Origin: Paenarthrobacter ilicis | Lineage (GTDB): Bacteria > Actinomycetota > Actinomycetes > Actinomycetales > Micrococcaceae | Direction of reading: 5' to 3' | Assembly: GCF_016907545.1 (NCBI RefSeq) | Contig: NZ_JAFBCD010000001.1 | Span: 1,054,001 to 1,118,000, forward strand | Length of the DNA: 64,000 nt | Shown here: positions 1-8,718 of the stretch, piece by piece | How the letters are laid out: the number at the start of each line of letters is the position of its first letter | How positions within the stretch are numbered: the stretch's first letter is position 1 | Made by a program: the position numbers and the translations under genes | Notes under the pieces: model-generated | Told to the model about the DNA's origin: nothing | Seen by the model: only the letters and a program-made list of their open reading frames with translations | Databases searched by the model: none

Positions 1-992
1 GTGTTGTCAGGCAGAACTGTGTAGCTCACGGCCTTGGCTTCACCGGCGGCGTCCGTGTACTGGATTGTGCCATCGGGAGTGCCCGTTCCGGTCTGCAGCT
101 GTGCCTGCTCGCGGAGGCGGAGCTGCAGGGCGTCACCCTCTGCCGGGGATGCTGCCAGCTGATCGATGGTGGTGATGCCGTCCTCCATCAGCTTCTTCCG
201 CCGGCTGATCCGCATCCCCGCCACCATCAGCAGGTCGCGGTGCAGAGTGACCTGTTCCAAGCAGTAATTACAGCGACCGCAGGCCGCATACCGGGGATCG
301 CCCCACGCCACGGGAGACTCACCGGCAATGTGGGTGGCCGTCATCTCCAAGAAGCGTCCTCGGCGTTCCTTGAAGACCGGCAGGACCTGGGAGAGGGGGT
401 GGTCGCTGTGGATCAGGTTGCCCAGGACAAGGGTGATGGTGGGATCAGGGGTGATGCCGGCCTTCATCATTTGATCCCCGTAAGCAGCCAGCTGCAGCAG
501 GGCCGTTACTTTGGCGTGCCGGGCCAGCTTGGTGTCATAAACTGCGTACATTCCTCCGGGGCGTTTCACCAGGAAGTCGGAGCGGCCATGGAACTGGCCA
601 TCAAAGAAAGCAGCCTGAAACACCACATCCGCGCCGGATTCCAGGGCTTCGATGGACTCGGCGTGCTTGGCCGCCAGAGTTGCGCGCTCCATCGATTCCG
701 CAGGAGTGACGTCATACACGCCCCGGCCCGTCGCAGGGTCCCACGGGCCGAACTCCTTGATGAAATCCGCCAACACACGGTGCTCGTGGACATCGCCCAA
801 CTCTGCCGTCCGCTCCAGCATCGCGTCCGTGGCAAAGACAGCTTTGGCTGCCCACCCCAATTTCTCATCGAGCTTCCGGAGCAACTGGTACTCGCACGTG
901 GCAGCAATGACCAGATCACTGGCGGAGAACACAAGGTCCCGGGAGGCATGGTCCTGCGGCGCACCTGTTGCCTCTGCTTCGAGAAAGAACAC
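1..992 (-). CDS. TM0106-family RecB-like putative nuclease, N-terminal part (cut by window edge)
   Basis: The frame stays open to base 1, so only about the first 330 residues are visible. A stop lies just upstream in frame, and the GTG at 992 is the only start available. The visible part looks like a RecB-type PD-(D/E)xK nuclease: an early ASDLVIAATCEY segment, then an acidic DFLV, a YDTKLA motif and LQLAAYGD (the QxxxY motif). A CGRCNYC cluster follows that could help bind an Fe-S cluster, and then a helix-hairpin-like segment. The family normally continues into a helicase-like C-terminus, which lies outside the window. A role in DNA processing is inferred from the family; no substrate is known to me. 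Confidence 0.75.
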   Translation of the reverse strand, partial: MFFLEAEATGAPQDHASRDLVFSASDLVIAATCEYQLLRKLDEKLGWAAKAVFATDAMLERTAELGDVHEHRVLADFIKEFGPWDPATGRGVYDVTPAESMERATLAAKHAESIEALESGADVVFQAAFFDGQFHGRSDFLVKRPGGMYAVYDTKLARHAKVTALLQLAAYGDQMMKAGITPDPTITLVLGNLIHSDHPLSQVLPVFKERRGRFLEMTATHIAGESPVAWGDPRYAACGRCNYCLEQVTLHRDLLMVAGMRISRRKKLMEDGITTIDQLAASPAEGDALQLRLREQAQLQTGTGTPDGTIQYTDAAGEAKAVSYTVLPDN

Positions 993-1085
993 CGCGACCT
1001 ACCTGTCTTCCATGAATGGCTGAACCCTTGAAGCCAAGCTATCAGCGGGCACCGACAAAACAGGCCGGGCCCTTAGACTTCACCC

Positions 1086-1538
1086 ATGACCGAATCAGCA
1101 CGCGCAGCAGACCCCGCGTTCGAGGCCGCCTACCAGGCAGCACAGAAGAGCCTCAGCGAGGGCGGGATACCGATCGGCGCTGCCCTGGCAAGAAACGGCG
1201 AAGTCATTGCCAGCGGGCACAACGAGCGCGTCCAGCACGGCGACCCCATTGCCCACGGTGAAATGTCAGCCCTGCGCGCAGCCGGACGGCAGAAGAGCTA
1301 CAGGGACACCACCCTTTACACCACCTTGGCCCCTTGCGCCATGTGCACCGGGACCATCATCCAGTTCAAGATCCCGCGCGTGGTGGTGGGTGAGGCAGAA
1401 ACCTTCCCGGGTGAGTTTGAGCTCCTCAGATCCCGCGGTGTGGAGGTCGTGGTGCTGGACGATCCGCGCTGCGTCGGGATGATGCGGAACTTCCAGGAGC
1501 AGCACCCGGAACTGTGGTCCGAGGACATCGCTGAGTAA
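1086..1538 (+). CDS. Nucleoside/cytosine deaminase family protein, yeast FCY1-like
   Basis: This 150-residue protein has the zinc-dependent deaminase signature: HGE near residue 60 (zinc His and catalytic Glu) and PCAMC near residue 83. The C-terminal half (ETFPGEFELL, then EVVVLDDPRC, ending in a WSEDIAE-like tail) resembles fungal cytosine deaminase FCY1 more than tRNA adenosine deaminase TadA. The likely reaction is hydrolytic deamination of cytosine or a related base for salvage. It runs toward tex with a 27-base gap and could be co-transcribed. Substrate assignment is inference; guanine or isoguanine deamination remain possible. Confidence 0.82.
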   Translation: MTESARAADPAFEAAYQAAQKSLSEGGIPIGAALARNGEVIASGHNERVQHGDPIAHGEMSALRAAGRQKSYRDTTLYTTLAPCAMCTGTIIQFKIPRVVVGEAETFPGEFELLRSRGVEVVVLDDPRCVGMMRNFQEQHPELWSEDIAE

Positions 1539-1565
1539 ATTGTCAGCCGGTTGAGGCAAACTGTC

Positions 1566-4037
1566 ATGGTGACTTCAAATCTCCAAAGCCAATCAGCCGA
1601 TGCCGCCATCCATGCCCAGATCGCCGAGGAACTCGGCGTCAAGGCGTGGCAGGTGAAGGCCGCCGTGGAACTGCTCGACGCCGGATCCACCGTTCCCTTC
1701 ATCGCCCGCTACCGCAAGGAAGTCACCGGGACGCTTGATGACACCCAGCTCCGCGACCTCGAAGAACGGCTGAGGTACCTGCGGGAGCTCGAAGAACGGC
1801 GCAGGTCCGTCCTTGAGGCGATTGCCGCCCAGGGCAAGATGACCCCGGAACTTGAAGCCGCCGTCGTCGGGGCCGATACCAAAGCCCGGCTGGAAGACAT
1901 CTACCTGCCGTTCAAGTCCAAGCGGCGCACCAAAGCCCAGATCGCCCGCGAAGCAGGGCTGGAACCTTTGGCAGACACCCTGCTGGCCAACCCGCAGCTG
2001 GATCCTGCCGCGGAGGCTGCCAAATACCTGAACGCCGAACATTCGGTTGAGGATCCGGCCGGGGCACTTGCCGGCGCGCGGGCCATTCTGGTGGAGCGCG
2101 TGGGGCAGGACGCCGATCTTGCCGAGGACCTCCGTGAACGCCTCTGGAAGCAAGGCCGCATGGTGTCCCGGGTGAAGAAGGGCAAGGAAACCGAAGGCCA
2201 GAAGTTCAAGGACTACTTCGAGTTCACGCAGGTTCCGTCGGGCATGCCCTCACACCGTGTGCTTGCCCTGCTGCGCGGCGAGAAGGACGGCGTCCTGGAG
2301 CTGGACCTCGCCGAAGCAGACCCCGCGGACGACGACGCCCTGGCCGCCGCCCGCGGCAAATACGAGAATGCGGTGGCCAAGTGCCTCGGCGTTTCCAACC
2401 AGGGCAGGCCGGCGGACGCCTGGCTCACCCAGACCGCGCAGCTTGCCTGGCGCGGCCGGATCCTTGATCGTCTCACCACCGACCTCAGGGGCCGCATGTT
2501 TGCCGACGCCGAGGACGAAGCCGTACGCGTCTTTGCGGCCAACCTTCGCGACGTCCTCCTCGCTGCACCCGCCGGCAACAGGGCAACACTTGGCTTGGAT
2601 CCCGGACTGCGGACCGGCGTCAAAGTGGCGGTAGTGGATGGCACCGGCAAGGTGGTCACCACGGACACCATCTACCCGCACGCCCCCGCCAACAAGTGGA
2701 ACGACGCCCTGGCCACACTGACCCGGTTGGCCAAGCAGTACACCGTGGAACTCGTGGCGATCGGCAACGGAACGGCGTCGCGTGAAACGGACAAGCTGGC
2801 CACTGAGCTCATCAAATCCCTCGAAGACGCCGGCTCCAAGGGCATCCAGAAGCTGGTGGTGTCCGAGGCCGGAGCATCCGTGTACTCTGCGTCCGCGCTC
2901 GCAGCCTCGGAACTCCCGGGCATGGATGTTTCTCTCCGCGGTGCTGTTTCCATTGCCCGGCGGCTTCAGGATCCGCTGGCCGAGCTCGTCAAGATCGAGC
3001 CCAAGTCGATAGGCGTGGGGCAGTACCAGCACGACGTTACGGCCGCCAAGCTGGACCGGTCGCTGGATGCCGTGGTGGAAGACTGCGTGAACGCGGTAGG
3101 CGTGGACGTGAATACCGCCTCGCCTGCGCTGCTCAGCCGGGTGGCTGGCGTCGGGCCGCTGCTGAGCGAGAACATCGTGGCTTACCGGAACGAGAATGGC
3201 CCGTTTGCCAAGCGTTCCGACCTCAAAAAGGTGCCTCGCCTGGGCGCCAAGGCGTTCGAGCAGTGCGCAGGATTCCTTCGTATCACCGGGGGAGCGGAGC
3301 CGCTGGATGCTTCCAGTGTGCACCCGGAAGCCTACTCGGTAGCCCGCAAGATTTTGGTGGCGGCAGGTGGCGGACAGGCCACGGCGCTGGATCCACAAGC
3401 CTTTGTAGACGGCACTTTCGGATTGCCCACCGTGAAGGACATCATGTCCGAGCTGGAAAAGCCGGGCCGCGATCCGCGCCCGGCCTTCAAAGCAGCCTCG
3501 TTCTCCGAAGGCATCGAGAAGATCTCCGATCTCAAGCCCGGCATGATCCTGGAGGGAACAGTCACCAACGTTGCCGCGTTCGGCGCGTTCGTGGACGTAG
3601 GAGTGCACCAGGATGGCCTGGTCCACGTCTCGGCGTTGTCCAACAAGTTCGTTTCGGATCCCCGCGAGATCGTGAAATCGGGCCAGGTGGTCAGGGTCAA
3701 AGTCCTTGAGGCTGATCCCGAGCGCAAGCGCATCTCACTGACGTTGAGGCTCGACGACGAACCAGGCGCCGGGGGCGGACGCACTTCCGGTGGGCGTGCT
3801 TCGGGTGATGGCCAGCGTCCCGGGGGACAGCAGGGGCAGCGCGGCGGCCAACCCCAGCGCGGCGGGCAACCCCAGGGAGCCGGTCAGCAAGGCCAACGCG
3901 GCCAGGGCGATCGCCGCGGTAACCAAGGTCGGCCACAGCAGGGTGGGCAGCGTCAGGGCAAGCCCCAACAGGCTCCAGCCGCTCCCGCCAACACAGCCAT
4001 GGCCGAGGCTCTGCGCCGCGCCGGACTCGGGAAATAG
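1566..4037 (+). CDS. tex: Tex family RNA-binding transcription accessory protein
   Basis: A protein of 823 residues with the full Tex layout: helical N-terminal region, YqgF/RNase H-like domain from about residue 340 (TLGLDPGLRTG), helix-hairpin-helix repeats around 510-580 (VNTASPALLSRVAGVG), and an S1 RNA-binding domain about 659-730 (GTVTNVAAFGAFVDVG). A Gly/Gln/Arg-rich tail of about 75 residues follows, longer and more repetitive than in many homologues. I chose the ATG at 1566 because GAGG lies nine bases upstream; a TTG at 1551 in the same frame is less likely. Tex proteins bind nucleic acid and act in transcription; the exact role here is not shown. Confidence 0.95.
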   Translation: MVTSNLQSQSADAAIHAQIAEELGVKAWQVKAAVELLDAGSTVPFIARYRKEVTGTLDDTQLRDLEERLRYLRELEERRRSVLEAIAAQGKMTPELEAAVVGADTKARLEDIYLPFKSKRRTKAQIAREAGLEPLADTLLANPQLDPAAEAAKYLNAEHSVEDPAGALAGARAILVERVGQDADLAEDLRERLWKQGRMVSRVKKGKETEGQKFKDYFEFTQVPSGMPSHRVLALLRGEKDGVLELDLAEADPADDDALAAARGKYENAVAKCLGVSNQGRPADAWLTQTAQLAWRGRILDRLTTDLRGRMFADAEDEAVRVFAANLRDVLLAAPAGNRATLGLDPGLRTGVKVAVVDGTGKVVTTDTIYPHAPANKWNDALATLTRLAKQYTVELVAIGNGTASRETDKLATELIKSLEDAGSKGIQKLVVSEAGASVYSASALAASELPGMDVSLRGAVSIARRLQDPLAELVKIEPKSIGVGQYQHDVTAAKLDRSLDAVVEDCVNAVGVDVNTASPALLSRVAGVGPLLSENIVAYRNENGPFAKRSDLKKVPRLGAKAFEQCAGFLRITGGAEPLDASSVHPEAYSVARKILVAAGGGQATALDPQAFVDGTFGLPTVKDIMSELEKPGRDPRPAFKAASFSEGIEKISDLKPGMILEGTVTNVAAFGAFVDVGVHQDGLVHVSALSNKFVSDPREIVKSGQVVRVKVLEADPERKRISLTLRLDDEPGAGGGRTSGGRASGDGQRPGGQQGQRGGQPQRGGQPQGAGQQGQRGQGDRRGNQGRPQQGGQRQGKPQQAPAAPANTAMAEALRRAGLGK

Positions 4038-4099
4038 CAGATCCGGACTGGGAACAACCGGGGCAACAGCCCCGGGGAGCAGCCCGGGCAGCAGGAACC

Positions 4100-4462
4100 C
4101 TACGCGGACTTTTCCTTCTGCCACGGCCAACGGCCCGTGATTTCGAGTTCCAGGGAGAAGCTGAGGAACGTCCGGATCAGGACGATGATCGCCAGTACTC
4201 CCACGCTTTCAAACGTGGGAGTCACGGCGACGGTTCGGATGATGTCTGCCGCTACCAGGAGTTCCAGGCCCAGCAAGATGGACCTGCCCAGGAGCTGCCG
4301 GTAGGCGCGGTACGGCGAGAAAGGTTCCAGCCCGCTGGCACGCTTGGGCCTATAGCCGCGGAGGGCCATGGGTAAGGAGACCACGGCGCCCACCACCATC
4401 ACGGCGACTCCGGCGAAGTCCATGTACCGGCCAACAGCTTCGATGATGTGCTGGAAATCCAT
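4100..4462 (-). CDS. DUF1622 family small membrane protein
   Basis: This 120-residue protein has three hydrophobic segments (about 12-32, 57-77 and 83-105) and a basic stretch (YRPKRASG) between the first two. Length and topology fit the DUF1622 family, whose function is unknown. It converges on tex with 62 bases between stops, where a short GC-rich inverted repeat (CCGGGG/CCCCGG near 4060-4077) may slow polymerase. It reads away from the preceding minus-strand gene and looks monocistronic. Confidence 0.75.
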   Translation of the reverse strand: MDFQHIIEAVGRYMDFAGVAVMVVGAVVSLPMALRGYRPKRASGLEPFSPYRAYRQLLGRSILLGLELLVAADIIRTVAVTPTFESVGVLAIIVLIRTFLSFSLELEITGRWPWQKEKSA

Positions 4463-4504
4463 GACCCTCCCCGGTCGGTGCGTGCCTCCACAGTCTCACA
4501 CCAA

Positions 4505-4558
4505 CGACGACGGCGGCAGTCAGGTTCCGCTATAACGGAACCCGGCTGCCGCCGTCGT
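4505..4558 (-). terminator. Long hairpin terminator after the MSMEG_6728-like gene
   Basis: An inverted repeat pairs ACGGCGGCAG with CTGCCGCCGT, and an inner stem pairs GGTTCCG with CGGAACC around CTATAA. It sits just past the stop of the gene ending at 4575. No clear T-run follows, so it may be an intrinsic terminator of the GC-rich type common in actinobacteria. Confidence 0.55.
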
Positions 4559-4574
4559 GAGTTATGGGCCGGTG

Positions 4575-5489
4575 TTACAGCTCGGGTGCCGGCACCCGGA
4601 AGAACACCCGGGGGTCCTGCAACAGTGCCGGGTAATCGAAGCGGGAGCGCTCAATGACGTTGGTGACCTCAAAATTTCGGGCGAAGTGGCCATCGACGGT
4701 GATGGGGCGTCCGTGGATGAGGCCCACCGCGAAGGACTTGCCGTCGTCGAACGGCACTGCCAACTCGGTCTTGCCCGGGAGGGTGTTGAACGCCTGATTC
4801 TGGGCCTGGCGCTTGAGCGTAGGCTTCTTCTGCTTCGGGGCGACGGGACGCTTCTTGGGTCCACCCACTTGGCGGCGGGATTTTTCCTCGGCGTAGACGA
4901 ACTGGTAGTCGTCATCATTCGCGGGAGCTGCGGCGCGGGCCTTGCCGTGGGGAGGCATGCTCACGGTGGTGAGCTGATCCGGGCGGAGGTCCCCCACGGG
5001 AGCGCGGAGGATCCACAGGGTGTCGTCCTCGGGTTCTTCCGGGTGGAACTCGTGCTTGGGTTCCGGCCACACGTACTCCAGCTTCTCCTCGGTGCCCGGG
5101 AAAAGCTGGCTGTAAAACTTGGGGTCCTTGCTGATCAGCTTGGACCGGTGACTGACGTGCAGGTCTTCATGCCCCAGCCACGGCGGCATCACAATCCTGG
5201 AAGCGTACTCCGGGTGCGCCGCCTGGGGAGCAAATTCCGCGATGTTGTCACGGGTGTTGTCCGGGTGTCCCCGTTTCATCCACTCGTCAGCCATGGCCAG
5301 GCCGTACATGGTCAGCGCGGGAACGTGGCCCATCCACATGCGGATGGCGGGGTGGGACTGCCAACCGTATTCCGGGATCACCAACGCGCGGAGGACTTGG
5401 AGTGCTTCAACGCGTTGCTTACCGAGCCTGGACGTGTCCAAGACGGCTGCGCTCTCACGGAAGTCGGCGAAGGGGAGGAAGGTCTGCAT
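4575..5489 (-). CDS. MSMEG_6728 family protein (pyrimidine-dimer glycosylase-like fold)
   Basis: The N-terminal hundred residues (MQTFLPFADF, VLDTSRLGKQRVEALQ, then YGWQSHPAIRMW and YGLAMADEW) match the conserved actinobacterial MSMEG_6728 family, related to the phage T4 endonuclease V/Pyr_excise group. The C-terminal two thirds are basic and low in known motifs (a KKRPVAPKQKKP stretch). A longer in-frame start exists at 5636, but the family begins at MQTFLPF, so 5489 is chosen. A DNA repair role is inferred from the fold family; catalysis in this branch is not established. Confidence 0.72.
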   Translation of the reverse strand: MQTFLPFADFRESAAVLDTSRLGKQRVEALQVLRALVIPEYGWQSHPAIRMWMGHVPALTMYGLAMADEWMKRGHPDNTRDNIAEFAPQAAHPEYASRIVMPPWLGHEDLHVSHRSKLISKDPKFYSQLFPGTEEKLEYVWPEPKHEFHPEEPEDDTLWILRAPVGDLRPDQLTTVSMPPHGKARAAAPANDDDYQFVYAEEKSRRQVGGPKKRPVAPKQKKPTLKRQAQNQAFNTLPGKTELAVPFDDGKSFAVGLIHGRPITVDGHFARNFEVTNVIERSRFDYPALLQDPRVFFRVPAPEL

Positions 5490-5573
5490 CCCTTCAGTTT
5501 GACGGGTTCCGGGGATCTTCACCAAGTTCAGTGCCGCGGGACACGCCCGCGGGTTCGGGCCTAGAGTTGACGG

Positions 5574-6605
5574 GTGGAAACATTTGGCGAGAAAACAACG
5601 ACGACGGCACCTCCGGTAGCCGAACTGCACCTGCACATCGAAGGGACTCTCCAGCCAGAGCTGATCTTTGCCCTGGCCGAACGAAACGGCATTGACCTGC
5701 CGTATGAAGACATTGAAGAACTGCGCGAAAAGTACGAGTTCACGGACTTGCAGTCATTCCTGGACCTTTACTACGCCAACATGGCGGTCCTGAAAACCGA
5801 GCAGGACTTCACCGATATGACCCGCGCCTACCTCAAGCGCGCTGCGGCCGGGGGAGTCCGGCACGCGGAAATCATGATGGACCCGCAGGCCCACACGTCC
5901 CGCGGCATCGCCCTGGAGACCTGCGTGAACGGCGTTGCCACTGCGCTGGCCACCTCCGAGGAAGATTTTGGCGTATCCACCTTGCTGATCGCCGCGTTCC
6001 TGCGTGACATGTCCGAGGAGTCCGCTGTGGAAGTCCTTGAGCAACTCATTGCCATGAAAGCTCCGATCGCCGGCATCGGGCTGGACTCCGCGGAGGTGGG
6101 CAATCCGCCGTCGAAATTCGAACGCCTGTACCAGCGCGCCGGCGAAGCCGGCCTGCGCAGGATCGCCCACGCGGGTGAGGAGGGGCCGGCGTCGTACATC
6201 ACCGAGGCCCTGGACATCCTCCATGTTGAGCGCATCGACCATGGCATCCGCTGCATGGAGGACTCCGACGTGGTGCAGCGCCTGGTTGTGGAGCAGATTC
6301 CCCTGACCGTGTGCCCCCTGTCCAACGTGCGCCTCCGTGCGGTGGATACGTTGGCGGACCATCCATTGCCTGAGATGCTGGCCATCGGTTTGAATGTGTC
6401 CGTGAACTCGGACGATCCTGCGTACTTTGGCGGTTACGTGGACGATAACTTTGAGCAGCTGGTGGACGTTCTGAAGTTCTCCGTCCCGGAGCAAGCCACG
6501 CTGGCTGTCAATTCCATCAAGTCATCCTTCGCAAGTGACGCCCGGAAGGCCGTACTGTTGGATGAAGTCACAGAGTGGGTTAAAGCCTCGGTTCCGCACC
6601 CGTAA
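5574..6605 (+). CDS. Adenine deaminase-like (AAH1 type) member of the adenosine deaminase family
   Basis: This 343-residue metal-dependent deaminase has HLHIEG (residues 18-23, metal His pair), HAGEEG near 199, RIDHG near 222, CPLSNVRL near 245 and NSDDPAYFGGY near 279. The last three match the AAH1/PA0148 adenine deaminase branch rather than true adenosine deaminases, so the likely reaction is adenine to hypoxanthine plus ammonia. Such genes are usually annotated add. The start is a GTG at 5574, 84 bases from the divergent gene at 5489. With the FCY1-like enzyme at 1086 it suggests free-base salvage. Enzyme substrate is inference from motifs. Confidence 0.85.
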   Translation: METFGEKTTTTAPPVAELHLHIEGTLQPELIFALAERNGIDLPYEDIEELREKYEFTDLQSFLDLYYANMAVLKTEQDFTDMTRAYLKRAAAGGVRHAEIMMDPQAHTSRGIALETCVNGVATALATSEEDFGVSTLLIAAFLRDMSEESAVEVLEQLIAMKAPIAGIGLDSAEVGNPPSKFERLYQRAGEAGLRRIAHAGEEGPASYITEALDILHVERIDHGIRCMEDSDVVQRLVVEQIPLTVCPLSNVRLRAVDTLADHPLPEMLAIGLNVSVNSDDPAYFGGYVDDNFEQLVDVLKFSVPEQATLAVNSIKSSFASDARKAVLLDEVTEWVKASVPHP

Positions 6606-6761
6606 GGTCCGGCCGACGGCAGGCAGCCGATACCCGTACATCACTTGCAAACGCTGTGATGTCACACTCAGTCACGACACGCGGTGTTTACCTTGGGCAG
6701 TCGTGGGAATTAACAAATCATTGGCAAACTGCTGTGGAGTATCCACCGTTGAAGGAGAAGC

Positions 6762-7685
6762 ATGGGCGCGAACACCGCGGAAAACACAACCCTTCGTTTG
6801 AAGGCTGTTCTGGACATCCTCGCCGAAGGCGTGTGGTCCGGGGCCACGTTGAATGCCGGTGAAGTGCTGGCAGAAGCCACGGCCCGCGTTCCCTTCAATG
6901 ATCACGAGTCCGAACTCCTCAGCGGCGGGATCCCGCGCGGGCACAAAACCCTCACCTCGGCATCGGCCAAGCTGGTCAAAGCCGGCTGGCTGGTGAAGGG
7001 ACGTTCAGGTTGGACCATCCCCGAGGACGGCCTCCGCGCCACGGTCGCCTTCCCGGATGCGGCAACGTTCGCGGCAGCACTCGACGCCGGAACTCCGGTA
7101 CCGGCCGAGACTCCCGTTCCCACCGCCCCTCCGGTCAACGCCCAGGCCAAGAAGGCTGCCACCAAGCGGGCGGCCACCAAGAAGGTCACGGCTCCCGAAC
7201 TCGCGGCAACCGAAGTGTCCGAGCCGAAGGTCGCCGCCGCCAAGGTGTCCGCACCGAAGGCCACTGCGGCAAAGGCGAAAGCTGCGCCGGCTGCCAAGGT
7301 GCCGGCTGCCAAGGCGCCGGCCGCCAGGAAGTCCCCGCGCAAGGCAGCGACCACGCCCGAGGCGACACCCGCCGTCGAGAGCTTGCCGCAGCCTGGCGCC
7401 GTGGCAGTGGCGGGCGATTTCAACACCGTCCTGGGCGCTCCCGAGGACTGGGCTCCCCAGTACGACGAAGCGCAGATGGAATTCAATCCGTTGGTCCAGG
7501 TGTGGACGCTGACGGCTGACCTGCCGGCCGGCCACTACACCTTCAAGATTGCGCTGAACCGCTCCTGGGATGAGAACTACGGCGCGTTCGGTGCCCGCGA
7601 TGGTGCCAACCACGAGTTGAACCACGACGGCGGCCCCGTCACCATCACGTACAGCCACCAGACGCGGGACATCGTGATCGGCTAG
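6762..7685 (+). CDS. Winged-helix (Mrr_N-like) / Ala-Lys-Pro linker / pullulanase X25-like fusion
   Basis: Three parts are visible in 307 residues. Residues about 8-90 look like a winged-helix domain of the Mrr N-terminal type (LKAVLDILAEG, then LVKAGWLVKGRSGWTIPEDG). Residues about 95-210 are a low-complexity Ala/Lys/Pro/Thr tract with repeats such as KKAATKRAATKK and PAAKVPAAKAP, like histone H1 tails. Residues about 215-307 (VAVAGDFNTVLGAPEDW, then LPAGHYTFKIALN) match the X25 starch-binding-type domain of pullulanases. GAAGGAGAA precedes the ATG. A DNA-associated protein with a carbohydrate-binding-type module is inferred; the function is unknown. Confidence 0.7.
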   Translation: MGANTAENTTLRLKAVLDILAEGVWSGATLNAGEVLAEATARVPFNDHESELLSGGIPRGHKTLTSASAKLVKAGWLVKGRSGWTIPEDGLRATVAFPDAATFAAALDAGTPVPAETPVPTAPPVNAQAKKAATKRAATKKVTAPELAATEVSEPKVAAAKVSAPKATAAKAKAAPAAKVPAAKAPAARKSPRKAATTPEATPAVESLPQPGAVAVAGDFNTVLGAPEDWAPQYDEAQMEFNPLVQVWTLTADLPAGHYTFKIALNRSWDENYGAFGARDGANHELNHDGGPVTITYSHQTRDIVIG

Positions 7686-7696
7686 CACCCAGCTAC

Positions 7697-7760
7697 CGAA
7701 AGCCCGCCCTTGCCGACCAGCCCGCCCTTGCCGAGCAGCCAGGGCGGGCTTTCGCGTTTT
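7697..7760. terminator. Bidirectional terminator with duplicated left arm
   Basis: CGAAAGCCCGCCCT (7697-7710) pairs perfectly with AGGGCGGGCTTTCG (7741-7754), followed by TTTTT on the plus strand. A second copy of AGCCCGCCCT at 7719-7728 can pair with the same right arm, so two alternative hairpins exist. It separates the convergent genes ending at 7685 and 7761. Confidence 0.85.
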
Positions 7761-8513
7761 TCAGCTGTACATCAGCGAGCCGGGCGTAGTGAGTTTTTCA
7801 CCTGTTTCCAGCCACGTCTTCAAGCCGGAGAGGATCATGGGCCAACCGCCGTACAGCTGGTCATTGGCGCCGTCGCGGAGTTGATCATGCGTAACCGTGA
7901 GGTGGCACGAATCGCCCACGGGTTCGATGTCCCACGTGATGCGGGAGGTCCCCTCGGCCTTCACATCATCGCCCCACAGCGCAGTCATGGTCTGCACCAG
8001 CCTGCGGGGCGGGTCCACCTCAATGTTCTGGCCCTCACCCAGCGGCTCATCGGCCCGCGGGTTCCGCATCTCGAAGCGGCCGCCTGGTGTCCAGTCCGAG
8101 GTGAAGACGTTGCCGAACTGGTACTGGCTGCGGATGTCGGAGCTGGTGATGGCTTCCCAGAGCCGTTCCGGGGTGGTCTTGATGTAGATTTCGAAGATTT
8201 TTTCCATGGGACTTTCCAATCTGGATTTGAGGTCGCTGAGGGCAGCGGCCCATGGTTCTGCGTATTTACTCACCCAGCGGTCGTGGATGAGGCGGATGGG
8301 TACCGGATTCAGGAAGTGCAGTTTCTCGCGCCCCCGACGGCGGGTGACCACCAGGCCGGCATCCTCCAGAAGCTTGAGGTGCTTGGCGACGCCGAAGCGG
8401 GTCATCTCGAACCGGGCTCCGAGAGCGGAGGCTGACTGACCGTCCTCGCGGAACAACTCGTCCAGCAGTTCTCTGCGGGTGGGGTCTGCCAGGGCTTTGA
8501 ACACGGGGTCCAT
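7761..8513 (-). CDS. ArsR-family regulator fused to an SRPBCC (AHSA1-like) domain
   Basis: Residues 1-100 form a winged helix of ArsR type (FKALADPTRRELLDELF, then MTRFGVAKHLKLLEDAGLV). Residues about 103-245 form a START/AHSA1-like ligand-binding fold (MEKIFEIYIKTTPERLW, then WTPGGRFEM and SGLKTWLETGE). Regulator and SRPBCC protein are often separate adjacent genes; here they are one 250-residue chain, so a hydrophobic ligand may directly control DNA binding. A dyad just upstream of the start (8528-8543) is a plausible autoregulatory site. The ligand is unknown. Confidence 0.85.
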   Translation of the reverse strand: MDPVFKALADPTRRELLDELFREDGQSASALGARFEMTRFGVAKHLKLLEDAGLVVTRRRGREKLHFLNPVPIRLIHDRWVSKYAEPWAAALSDLKSRLESPMEKIFEIYIKTTPERLWEAITSSDIRSQYQFGNVFTSDWTPGGRFEMRNPRADEPLGEGQNIEVDPPRRLVQTMTALWGDDVKAEGTSRITWDIEPVGDSCHLTVTHDQLRDGANDQLYGGWPMILSGLKTWLETGEKLTTPGSLMYS

Positions 8514-8527
8514 AACGCCAGAATAGG

Positions 8528-8543
8528 TGACCGTTTAGTCACA
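8528..8543. promoter_or_regulatory. Candidate operator of the ArsR-SRPBCC gene
   Basis: GTGAC and GTCAC form a dyad with a 6-base centre, 15 bases upstream of the ArsR-SRPBCC start codon. Position and symmetry fit an autorepression site; binding is inference. Confidence 0.4.
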
Positions 8544-8566
8544 TGTCAACGGTATCGACTGGACCG

Positions 8567-8602
8567 CCGCGAGTGCCGCAAGTGCCGCGACTGCCGCGAG
8601 TT
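8567..8602. repeat. Four tandem 9-bp repeats (GCCGCGAGT-type)
   Basis: Four consecutive nonamers, GCCGCGAGT, GCCGCAAGT, GCCGCGACT and GCCGCGAGT, lie in the noncoding stretch between the ArsR-SRPBCC gene and the DUF222-HNH gene. They look like a short slippage-prone minisatellite; I see no ORF that needs them. Confidence 0.7.
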
Positions 8603-8718
8603 CGCCGGAACGCTGTGGGGTCGCCGTTCCCGTCGGGCGTTTCTGCACGCTTCCCGCGACCTCGTGGTCCTATCCCAGCAATTTCCGCGCGCTCACCACT
8701 GATCTCCGCCGGGCAGCT

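Noticed and set aside
4557..5564. Plus-strand frame of 335 codons opposite the MSMEG_6728-like gene
   Set aside because: The minus-strand frame has recognisable family motifs and a good start; this one is its shadow.
8567..8602. Operator array for the ArsR-SRPBCC gene
   Set aside because: The 9-bp tandem repeat has no dyad symmetry and lies more than 50 bases upstream of the start, so a simple slippage repeat is more likely.
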